A DNA stretch of 6,397 nt, taken from the NCBI GenBank assembly GCA_003567835.1, contig PWYO01000244.1:1-6397 (forward strand), written 5' to 3'. The position numbers and the translations under genes are program-made. How positions within the stretch are numbered: the first letter of the stretch is position 1; the number at the start of each line of letters is the position of its first letter. The notes under the pieces were generated by a model. That model did no database searches. It saw nothing but the letters and a program-made list of their open reading frames with translations, and was not told where the DNA came from. This DNA is from Actinomycetota bacterium. Lineage in GTDB: Bacteria; Actinomycetota; Humimicrobiia; Humimicrobiales; Humimicrobiaceae. This document shows, piece by piece, positions 1-5,508 of the stretch.

Positions 1-1
1 G

Positions 2-223
2 GTTTCATTTCAACCGCACACCATTGGCGCACCAACACCCAGTCAAGGCTTTCCCATGGCTCTATTTTTGATTCTGTTGACAGTCGGGTGCCAACCATGC
101 TTTTATAGTAGCATTAAAAAACCAAAAAAGGCTTCCAGGCAGAATCAGCCATCTATGTTCGGGGGCCAGATGATGGGCCAGGCTGGCTTCAAGCGGCTGC
201 TTTTTTGGCAAAAAAACCAATAA
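2..223 (+). CDS. Probable C-terminal end of an upstream gene, unidentified (partial)
   Basis: This frame is open from the left edge to a TAA at 221-223, giving 73 residues with no start required inside the window. The translation has a hydrophobic stretch (ALFLILLTVG, residues about 20-29), then a basic, Gln-rich tail (IKKPKKASRQNQ) ending LLFWQKNQ. This would suit a protein ending just after a last membrane helix, as in many glycan-assembly proteins, but no family can be named. The stop codon overlaps the ribosome binding site of asnB, an arrangement typical of genes in one operon, and this is the main support. An internal ATG at 56 with AAGG seven bases upstream would give a 55-residue small membrane protein instead. 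A second plus frame is also open to 105, so chance cannot be excluded. Confidence 0.4.
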   Translation, partial: VSFQPHTIGAPTPSQGFPMALFLILLTVGCQPCFYSSIKKPKKASRQNQPSMFGGQMMGQAGFKRLLFWQKNQ

Positions 224-226
224 GGA
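222..226 (+). promoter_or_regulatory. Ribosome binding site of asnB, preceding a TTG start
   Basis: AAGGA lies 11 bases upstream of the TTG at 238. The frame of asnB is closed by TGA at 229-231, so translation cannot start further upstream. The ATG at 226 in the same frame is followed directly by that TGA. Only the TTG at 238 places the essential Cys at position 2. Confidence 0.6.
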
Positions 227-237
227 TGTGATGCAGA

Positions 238-1755
238 TTGTGCGGAATAGCCGGTGTGTGGGGAAAAACAAATGATGACACCATGGATGCCATGCTCAAA
301 AAGATCAAACACAGGGGTCCCGATGAACAAGACAGGGCCATGCGGAACCAGTATACCATTGGCCATAACCGACTTTCCATCATTGATATCCAAGGGGGCA
401 GGCAGCCTATAAGCAATGAAGATGACAGTCTGCAGCTAATTTTTAATGGGGAGATCTACAATCACCAAACGATCAAGAAATCACTTCCTGAACATACTTT
501 CAAAACCAAGACCGATTCGGAAGCCATCATCCATCTTTATGAACAAAAAGGAAAAGACGCAGTCAGAGACCTAGACGGGATGTTTGCTTTTGCCCTATGT
601 TCAGAAGACGACATCTTTATGGCCCGGGACCCTCTGGGCATAAAACCCCTTTATTATGGATACAAAGACCAAGACCTATACTTCTCTTCTGAGATTAAAT
701 CACTGCTTCATGCCACAAGGGGGATCCGGGAATTTCCGGCAGGCCACTATTACAGCAAGAAGACCGGACTAAAACGCTATTACAGCCTTCCAGAGATTCC
801 TGCAGCATTTAAACAGGATATCCATAGGATTGTTGCCATCACCAGAAAGAGGCTTGAGCGGGCGGTGACCAAAAGACTGATGTCTGATGCTCCGCTGGGT
901 GTTTTTTTAAGCGGCGGGCTAGACAGCAGCATGGTCTCATCGATAGCCAGAAAGCATACCTGCGGCAAGCTCCATTCTTTTTCGGTGGGTACTGCAGACA
1001 GCGCGGACATCTTTTATTCAAAAAAGATGGCAAAAATTCTGGGAACCGAACACCATGTATATCACTATGGGCCCAAAGAGATCATCAAAGTGCTTCCAGA
1101 GGTCATCTACTATCTTGAGTCCTATGATGCCGCGCTGGTCAGAAGTGCCATCCCCACCTACTTTGTTTCCAAAATGGCCAAGGATTATGTCAAAGTGGTC
1201 CTTTCCGGTGAGGGCGCCGATGAGCTGTTTGGGGGCTATCATTATTTAAAAACAGTCAATAAGACAAGCAGCATGCTCCATGATGAGCTCCTTCATATCA
1301 CCGAAAACCTGCATAATACAAACCTGCAGCGGGCTGACCGGATGACCATGGCCCACTCCATTGAGGCAAGGGTTCCTTTTCTGGATACTTCTGTGATCGG
1401 CGCTGCAATGGATATCTCTCCCGCCCTTAAAATCTATGCGGACACCAATGGGGGCAAAATGATAGAAAAATGGATTTTAAGAAGGGTGGCCGAGTCCTAT
1501 CTGCCCAAAGATTTTATCTGGCGCAAAAAGGAAAAATTTGCTGTGGGAAGCGGTACTGCCCAAGTTCTTGAGGCGCATGCCCGTGCGGTCATCTCCGATA
1601 AGGAATTTGAAAAAAGGCATAACTTCCCCGAAGCAAACATCCGGTCCAAAGAAGACATGCTCTATTTTAATATATTCAGGCATTATTACGGTGCAGAAAA
1701 AGTGTTAAGCACAGTGGGCAGAAGCAGAAGCTTAAACCCGGGGGTCATCAATTGA
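238..1755 (+). CDS. asnB: Glutamine-hydrolysing asparagine synthetase, AsnB type
   Basis: This 505-residue protein should convert aspartate, glutamine and ATP to asparagine in the cytoplasm. The N-terminal glutaminase (class II, Ntn fold) shows Cys2 after the start Met, R45, N70-G71-E72 and D93. HRGPD spans residues 25-29. The synthetase domain has the pyrophosphate loop SGGLDSS (225-231), SGEGADELFGGY (323-334) and the signature RADRMTMAHSIEARVPFLD (365-383). The later GGKMIEKWILRR and WRKKEKF segments match the E. coli AsnB pattern, but the roughly 45-residue C-terminal tail of that enzyme (554 residues) is absent. All catalytic motifs seen are intact. The TTG start is forced by an in-frame stop nine bases upstream and by the need for Cys at position 2. 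In glycan loci, relatives sometimes amidate sugar carboxylates (WbpS-like); the neighbouring methyltransferase-epimerase gene makes this possible but it is inference. Confidence 0.93.
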   Translation: MCGIAGVWGKTNDDTMDAMLKKIKHRGPDEQDRAMRNQYTIGHNRLSIIDIQGGRQPISNEDDSLQLIFNGEIYNHQTIKKSLPEHTFKTKTDSEAIIHLYEQKGKDAVRDLDGMFAFALCSEDDIFMARDPLGIKPLYYGYKDQDLYFSSEIKSLLHATRGIREFPAGHYYSKKTGLKRYYSLPEIPAAFKQDIHRIVAITRKRLERAVTKRLMSDAPLGVFLSGGLDSSMVSSIARKHTCGKLHSFSVGTADSADIFYSKKMAKILGTEHHVYHYGPKEIIKVLPEVIYYLESYDAALVRSAIPTYFVSKMAKDYVKVVLSGEGADELFGGYHYLKTVNKTSSMLHDELLHITENLHNTNLQRADRMTMAHSIEARVPFLDTSVIGAAMDISPALKIYADTNGGKMIEKWILRRVAESYLPKDFIWRKKEKFAVGSGTAQVLEAHARAVISDKEFEKRHNFPEANIRSKEDMLYFNIFRHYYGAEKVLSTVGRSRSLNPGVIN

Positions 1756-1765
1756 CCCTGGTTTT
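1742..1765 (+). terminator. Possible intrinsic terminator overlapping the asnB stop codon
   Basis: GGGTCA (1742-1747) and TGACCC (1753-1758) form a 6-bp stem with a 5-base loop, extendable by a G-U pair, followed after TGG by TTTT. The right arm includes the TGA of asnB. Only 8 bases separate this stop from that of the converging minus-strand gene, so a terminator is expected here. The T tract is short, so the call is tentative. Confidence 0.35.
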
Positions 1766-2471
1766 ATCCAGTTCCAACTTTTCTTTTCAGATTTTCACCA
1801 AACCTTGCGCGTACCGCAGCATGGATGAGAAACAAATAGGGAAGGCCCAGATTGGTTTCCAGCAGGGAATTGACGATAAGGGGCCGAAATCCCATGGCCC
1901 GGATGCCGGTAATCAGCAGCACCGCTTCCCATGAAAATTGAACCAGTATGCCGATGGCCAGAATCCAGGCCAAAGGGATCTTTTTTTCAGGCAGGCCCCT
2001 ATGCTTGATATTGATCAAAATCAGAATGGCATACCCTACCAGGAGCAGGAAAGCCATAACCCCATGGTAGCTGGCTGTGCCCCTTTGTATGGAGATGGTC
2101 TGCATATGGGCGCCAAAGTTCTGGCTCAAAAGAGCGGTGGCCAACCAGCCCCCTATCATCAGCAGGGACCACTCCAGGGCATAGCCGTCCCGGTCCAGCC
2201 ACAGCCATATCCAGACAAAATTGGTAAAACCGTAGCTAATGCTCAGCCATAAAAGAAGCACGGCGGTTTCTGCCCCGCTCACAGACCGGGTGCCCAAGAT
2301 GAGATAGAATATGCCATAATCGACCAGAAAGTAGATGACCGCCCCGGCAGCCCCGGCCAGCAGGGCCAAATACCTTTTGGCATACACCAAGATGGCCAGC
2401 AGAGCCAGCAGCCACACAATATCCATATACACATAAAGGATGCTAAATGTCCTTGATGGTATGACTTCCAT
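1764..2471 (-). CDS. Unrecognised multipass membrane protein (about seven helices)
   Basis: From the ATG at 2471 the protein has 235 residues. The frame is open further and a TTG at 2537 would give 257. Hydrophobic segments, numbered on the long version, lie near 32-53, 57-81, 88-114, 119-138, 156-176, 188-210 and 218-241, so about seven helices with short loops and a basic C-terminus (FGENLKRK). Polar residues within or beside helices, such as E204 (FSWE) and E227-T-N229 (LLETNLGLPYL), may be functional. I do not recognise the family. The shorter start is preferred because residues 1-22 are not membrane-like and because a terminator-like hairpin (2524-2544) overlaps the TTG. The start signals are weak either way (AGGG three bases before the ATG; AAGG three bases before the TTG). 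It is the last gene of the minus-strand trio and converges with asnB. Confidence 0.8.
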   Translation of the reverse strand: MEVIPSRTFSILYVYMDIVWLLALLAILVYAKRYLALLAGAAGAVIYFLVDYGIFYLILGTRSVSGAETAVLLLWLSISYGFTNFVWIWLWLDRDGYALEWSLLMIGGWLATALLSQNFGAHMQTISIQRGTASYHGVMAFLLLVGYAILILINIKHRGLPEKKIPLAWILAIGILVQFSWEAVLLITGIRAMGFRPLIVNSLLETNLGLPYLFLIHAAVRARFGENLKRKVGTG

Positions 2472-2523
2472 ATACCCTGTATCCAATCTATTTACATGGT
2501 TGGCTACATTATGGCGGGCACCC

Positions 2524-2544
2524 AAAAAAGGCCGCAAACGCCTT
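2524..2544 (-). terminator. Probable intrinsic terminator after the propeller gene
   Basis: On the minus strand AAGGC (2544-2540) pairs with GCCTT (2532-2528) around a 7-base loop, and the stem runs into TTTTTT (2529-2524). It begins 5 bases after the stop codon of the propeller gene. It contains the TTG that could start the membrane-protein gene, so either expression of that gene is attenuated here or it starts at 2471. Confidence 0.45.
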
Positions 2545-2565
2545 GTTTTTACTCAAAAACAAAGC
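2540..2565 (-). repeat. Inverted repeat around the stop codon of the propeller gene
   Basis: On the minus strand GCTTTGTTTTT (2565-2555) pairs with AAAAACAAGGC (2550-2540), giving 11 pairs including one G-U, with a 4-base loop GAGT. The TAA stop begins at the last loop base. Its right arm contains AAGGC, the left arm of the terminator-like hairpin next to it, so the two structures exclude each other. Confidence 0.5.
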
Positions 2566-4324
2566 AGGGATCCTTGTAGTTATGCTCCAGGTCGTTGACC
2601 ACATTAAAGATGGTGCCGTCCTCAAAAGAATAAATATAAACCTGTTCTTTTCCGCTGATATTTGAATCAAACCCGATATAGCGGTCACAGGGAGAAAAGA
2701 TGGGGTGGGTATTGGTGCCCCCCATGGCGGTTATCTGGGCCAAAATCTCCCCGTTGATATCCATGATAAACACTTCTGCCTGGGCTCCCAGGTACCGGCT
2801 GTATACGATGGTCCTGCCGTCGCTGGAAAAATAGGGAACCCTGTTTCTCTGGTCATCAATGGTGACCTCATGCACATGGTCCCCATGATAATCCATGATT
2901 TTAAAATCTTCCGGGGATCCGGTCTCAAAAAGGACTTTGGGCCGGAAGGGATGGGTGGCCGGATGCCAGTCATGGGACTCGGTATTAAAAGTAAGCCTGG
3001 TGGGGTTGCTTCCGTCTACCCCGATGCGGTAAAGCTCCCAGACATCGCCCACCCGGGACTCATAGAATAGGTACTGTCCGCAATGGGACCAGTCCGAATA
3101 GGCATTCAGGGTATTGCTGGTGGTAATCTGCCGCAGTCCGGTGCCGTCTATATTGACGACAAACAGCTGCCACAGCCCGTCTACCTCGGAGGTAAAGGTG
3201 ATCTGTTTTCCGTCAGGGGAGGTGTTGGGATAAAGGTCATCCACCGTATTATCGGTCAGTTTGCGCATATTGCTGCCGTCCAGGTTGGAGATATAAAGGT
3301 CAAAATAGCCCCCGCCTTCACGGTCGCTGACAAAGACCACTTCCTTGCTTTCATAGTCCGGCCTTGCGTAGAATGCCTGGGGGTCATTGATATAAAAGGC
3401 GGTGCCTTCGATGGACATCATGCGGTCCCCGCCTAAACGAAAATCACCAATGTAGTTGTCAATTTCTAAAAATATATGGCTTTCTGGCTGAGGATCATAG
3501 ATATAAAACTGGCTGACCCTTTGTTCCCAGCTAAGGTCCTCTTTCTGGGCATAAATGTAGAGATAATGCTTTTCCAGGGGACTTAAGTCGGCGGCATCCA
3601 CATTCAGGCGGAAGCCGCATTGCACAAACTGGGGCCCAAAAATGTCGGCCACATCTTCCCTGGCAATATTGCCGTAGCTTCCGTCCCCCAAAAAGGTTCC
3701 CGTATCCCTGGGGCCGTTTAAATAGATCTCTAAATCCTTGATGCCCGTATCCGCTGCGGCATTCTCATCCAGGGCCCAGCCCTGTACATCCAGCCGCTGG
3801 GGCTCCACCACGGAAAGGTTGGGGGGTGCGTCCACATTGATGGTCAGCTGATTTTGCGCACGGGGTCCTTCAATGACCAGTTCCTTGATGCGGTAATCAT
3901 AGTCATCCTCGCCGGTGAATGCATAGACAAACAGAAGGTGGGTGCCCGCATCCAGCTCCATGCCGCTTAAGTCCAGGTCATAGGCAAAGCCGGTTTCCAA
4001 AAAGGGTTCCCCGTATAGTTGCTGCATGTCTTCCCTGGCCATATCCGGTGTGGTCTCTCCCAAAAGAAGGCCTGACTGCTTGGGACCGTTAAGATAGAAT
4101 TGTATGCTTTCAATGGCCTGTTCCGGCGCCTGATGGTCTGTGACCGGCCGCGTTTTGACGGGGGCGGTGTCTGGAGCATCTGCAGTGTCGGGGGCATCCT
4201 GCTGGGGCTGGTCTCTGGCCGGGTCTGCTGCGGGTCCAGCAGAAAATCCAGTGACCACGGTGGCCCCCAGCCATATGAAAGCCAGGGCCAGAAACACGGC
4301 TAAAATAATGGATACTGTCTTCAT
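2549..4324 (-). CDS. Exported protein with two Ig-like repeats and a TolB/PD40-type beta-propeller
   Basis: The 591-residue protein starts with a signal peptide or membrane anchor (residues 1-28, Lys2 then a hydrophobic core), followed by an Asp/Ala/Pro-rich linker (30-68). Two similar segments follow, about 74-153 and 197-276. Each has YLNGP, then a Gly-Leu/Phe-Leu-Gly strand, AREDM or AREDV, a Tyr/Phe-Gly turn, GF and a final YxYA strand; LDVQGWALDE (178-187) leads into the second. This resembles bacterial Ig-like repeats (Big_17 type) of secreted proteins. Residues about 328-591 contain six PD40-like blades beginning near 328, 374, 418, 463, 505 and 549, each with a [FY]xS-type strand and an x-DG-turn (NLDGSNMRKLT, NIDGTGLRQIT, GVDGSNPTRLT). 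No enzymatic motif is seen; a binding or scaffolding role outside the membrane is inferred. The ATG has a strong site, AAGGGG at 4339-4334, nine bases upstream. Confidence 0.88.
   Translation of the reverse strand: MKTVSIILAVFLALAFIWLGATVVTGFSAGPAADPARDQPQQDAPDTADAPDTAPVKTRPVTDHQAPEQAIESIQFYLNGPKQSGLLLGETTPDMAREDMQQLYGEPFLETGFAYDLDLSGMELDAGTHLLFVYAFTGEDDYDYRIKELVIEGPRAQNQLTINVDAPPNLSVVEPQRLDVQGWALDENAAADTGIKDLEIYLNGPRDTGTFLGDGSYGNIAREDVADIFGPQFVQCGFRLNVDAADLSPLEKHYLYIYAQKEDLSWEQRVSQFYIYDPQPESHIFLEIDNYIGDFRLGGDRMMSIEGTAFYINDPQAFYARPDYESKEVVFVSDREGGGYFDLYISNLDGSNMRKLTDNTVDDLYPNTSPDGKQITFTSEVDGLWQLFVVNIDGTGLRQITTSNTLNAYSDWSHCGQYLFYESRVGDVWELYRIGVDGSNPTRLTFNTESHDWHPATHPFRPKVLFETGSPEDFKIMDYHGDHVHEVTIDDQRNRVPYFSSDGRTIVYSRYLGAQAEVFIMDINGEILAQITAMGGTNTHPIFSPCDRYIGFDSNISGKEQVYIYSFEDGTIFNVVNDLEHNYKDPCFVFE
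4167..4202. repeat. Tandem 18-base duplication in the linker of the propeller gene
   Basis: Units 4167-4184 and 4185-4202 are imperfect copies (GTGTC-T/G-GG-A/G-GCATC core) and keep the reading frame. They encode DAPDTA twice (residues 43-54) in the disordered, acidic, Pro-rich linker between the membrane anchor and the first Ig-like repeat. This suggests linker lengthening by in-frame duplication. Confidence 0.7.
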
Positions 4325-4354
4325 GGTCGATGTCCCCTTAAAAAAAGTTTTCTT

Positions 4355-4364
4355 AGTACCCTAT
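4355..4364 (-). promoter_or_regulatory. Shared box ATAGGGTACT, copy upstream of the propeller gene
   Basis: The minus strand reads ATAGGGTACT here, directly after or overlapping the candidate -10 element. The identical 10 bases occur upstream of the S8-like gene at 5441-5450. It could be a common operator or initially transcribed sequence. Confidence 0.35.
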
Positions 4365-4390
4365 TTTATATGGAAAATGCTGTAAATCAA
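4363..4390 (-). promoter_or_regulatory. Candidate sigma-70 type promoter of the propeller gene
   Basis: On the minus strand TTGATT (4390-4385) and TAAAAT (4368-4363) are separated by 16 bases, each matching the consensus at four or five of six positions. They lie in the 75-base gap between the S8-like gene and the propeller gene, about 40 bases upstream of the ATG. This suggests the propeller gene can be transcribed separately as well as by read-through. Confidence 0.4.
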
Positions 4391-4399
4391 AGAGAAAAA

Positions 4400-5416
4400 T
4401 CAAGGCCCAAAAATGAGCGCCATATCATTGGGGCTGGGCCCAGCAAGATGGTCCAGGAGGCTTTCCTGCAGCCGGCAAAACAAAAGGCCGCGGGAAGCCC
4501 TTACACTGGCATAGCAGTCCACCAGGCCGTGGCCGTAATAAATATCTTTTTCAAACAAACCCTTTGGCTGTGCGGTTTCCATGAGAATGGTTTTGATATC
4601 CGCATTATTCAAATAGGGGTTGGCAGAAAGCATCAGAGCCGCCACCCCTGCCAGATGGGCGCTGGACCAGGAAGTGCCCCCCACATTCTGCCAGTCTCCG
4701 GGGGTGTCTATGCCAGGGATGTCCTCACAGGGAGCTGCAATAAAATTGCGGTCATTGGCGGTGCTGTTCAGCGAATAGAAGCCCTGACGGTCCACCCCGG
4801 CCGCATTATAGATTCCCTGCAGGTAGCCGGGGAAACGGTAGCCGTGATGCCTGCCCCGGCCCTGGGCCCCGATGATAAACCGCACGCCCTGGGCATAGGC
4901 GTAGACAATACTGGCCTGCACCCGGTCAATATAGTCTGCCGTGGGCTGGGGCTCGGTAACCGCCATGGGCAGCAGGATGACCTCTGCGCGGTGGTCTGCG
5001 GCTGCCCTGATGGCCTGATCGATCTTTCCTACTTCTTTTCCCTGCTGGTCCATGAGCCTGAAAGTCATAAGCGATGCACGGGGGGCAACCGAAAGCACAA
5101 TGCCTGCAGCAAAGGTATCATGGCCGGTGGGATCTTCTACTTCCTGTTGTCCGGTCACATAATCCCAGGAATGGGTTATTCTGTTTTCAAGGCGGGGATG
5201 GTGCGGGTCCACCCCCCAGCCTATGATCGCTACGGTGATGTTGTGTCCGCCTCCGCTGATGTCCCAGGATGGTTCCACATTGATCATTTCCAGGTTCCAG
5301 GGTACCGTATCCGGTTTCCAGTCCTGGGAAGGCTGGGTAGGCCCAAAACTGCAGCTTAACATAAAGAAAGCAAGCATTGCCGCTAAATTTGCCAAAACTA
5401 ATTTATATTTATGCAT
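4400..5416 (-). CDS. Subtilisin-fold (S8) probable lipoprotein with incomplete catalytic site
   Basis: The 338-residue protein begins with a basic n-region (HKYK), a hydrophobic core and MLSC with Cys22 as the likely lipidated residue, so it should be anchored outside the cytoplasmic membrane. The rest follows the subtilase fold. The strand normally carrying Asp-Thr-Gly reads AIIGWGVDPHHPRL, with Gly66 in place of the catalytic Asp. His99 lies in TGHDTFAAGIV. The segment GVRFIIGAQGRG (177-188) lacks the oxyanion Asn of AAGN. Ser249 is kept in GGTSWSSAHLAGVAAL. Two of four active-site residues are therefore missing, although the scaffold is intact and the frame unbroken. A pseudopeptidase used for binding is the likeliest reading; an unusual active form is possible. 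The last roughly 30 residues extend past the domain. No convincing ribosome binding site precedes the ATG. It is the first gene of the minus-strand trio. Confidence 0.87.
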   Translation of the reverse strand: MHKYKLVLANLAAMLAFFMLSCSFGPTQPSQDWKPDTVPWNLEMINVEPSWDISGGGHNITVAIIGWGVDPHHPRLENRITHSWDYVTGQQEVEDPTGHDTFAAGIVLSVAPRASLMTFRLMDQQGKEVGKIDQAIRAAADHRAEVILLPMAVTEPQPTADYIDRVQASIVYAYAQGVRFIIGAQGRGRHHGYRFPGYLQGIYNAAGVDRQGFYSLNSTANDRNFIAAPCEDIPGIDTPGDWQNVGGTSWSSAHLAGVAALMLSANPYLNNADIKTILMETAQPKGLFEKDIYYGHGLVDCYASVRASRGLLFCRLQESLLDHLAGPSPNDMALIFGP

Positions 5417-5423
5417 AAAATGT

Positions 5424-5429
5424 ATTATA
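5424..5429 (-). promoter_or_regulatory. Perfect -10 hexamer seven bases from the S8-like start
   Basis: The minus strand reads TATAAT at 5429-5424, with seven bases before the ATG at 5416. If used, transcription would begin at or next to the start codon, giving a leaderless mRNA. This would fit the absence of a ribosome binding site. No matching -35 element is seen at 16-18 bases, which weakens it. Confidence 0.25.
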
Positions 5430-5440
5430 ATCTTATAGTC

Positions 5441-5450
5441 AGTACCCTAT
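5441..5450 (-). promoter_or_regulatory. Shared box ATAGGGTACT, copy upstream of the S8-like gene
   Basis: This 10-base match to 4355-4364 sits in the 92-base divergent gap, just downstream of the candidate -10 at 5451-5456. A regulator bound here could act on both the S8-like gene and the plus-strand methyltransferase gene. Confidence 0.35.
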
Positions 5451-5478
5451 ATTGTAATTGAGGAACAAAAATTCGCAA
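5451..5478 (-). promoter_or_regulatory. Candidate sigma-70 type promoter of the S8-like gene
   Basis: On the minus strand TTGCGA (5478-5473) and TACAAT (5456-5451) are 16 bases apart, the same spacing as the candidate promoter of the propeller gene. A start about seven bases after the -10 would give a leader of roughly 27 bases before the ATG at 5416. Confidence 0.4.
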
Positions 5479-5493
5479 GGATGGCATAAAAAT

Positions 5494-5500
5494 AGAAAGG
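5494..5500 (+). promoter_or_regulatory. Ribosome binding site of the methyltransferase-epimerase gene
   Basis: AGAAAGG ends eight bases before the ATG at 5509, an optimal spacing that fixes the start. No clear plus-strand promoter could be assigned in the 92-base gap upstream. Confidence 0.65.
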
Positions 5501-5508
5501 TTTAGGAT

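Noticed and set aside
77..109. Perfect TTGACA (77-82) upstream of TATAGT (104-109) as an asnB promoter
   Set aside because: The spacer is 21 bases, too long for a normal promoter, and no better -10 lies at 16-18 bases.
62..416. Short minus-strand open frames over the left edge and start of asnB
   Set aside because: They overlap the asnB glutaminase domain or the upstream reading frame, lack good ribosome binding sites and have no recognisable sequence.
1758..1771. CTGG-CCAG inverted repeat in the convergent gap
   Set aside because: The stem is only four base pairs; the GGGTCA/TGACCC stem just upstream is a better terminator candidate.
2705..3436. Plus-strand open frames (about 120 codons each) opposite the propeller gene
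   Set aside because: They lie entirely under repeated PD40-like blades on the minus strand and show no domain or plausible start signals of their own.
4433..4444. 12-base perfect palindrome GCTGGGCCCAGC near the end of the S8-like gene
   Set aside because: It is inside coding sequence, has no loop and no T tract follows on either strand, so it is neither a credible terminator nor supported as an operator.
4370..5359. 329-codon plus-strand open frame opposite the S8-like gene
   Set aside because: Its translation has no recognisable motif, while the minus strand encodes a clear subtilase fold with a signal peptide. It is an antisense shadow of a GC-rich gene.
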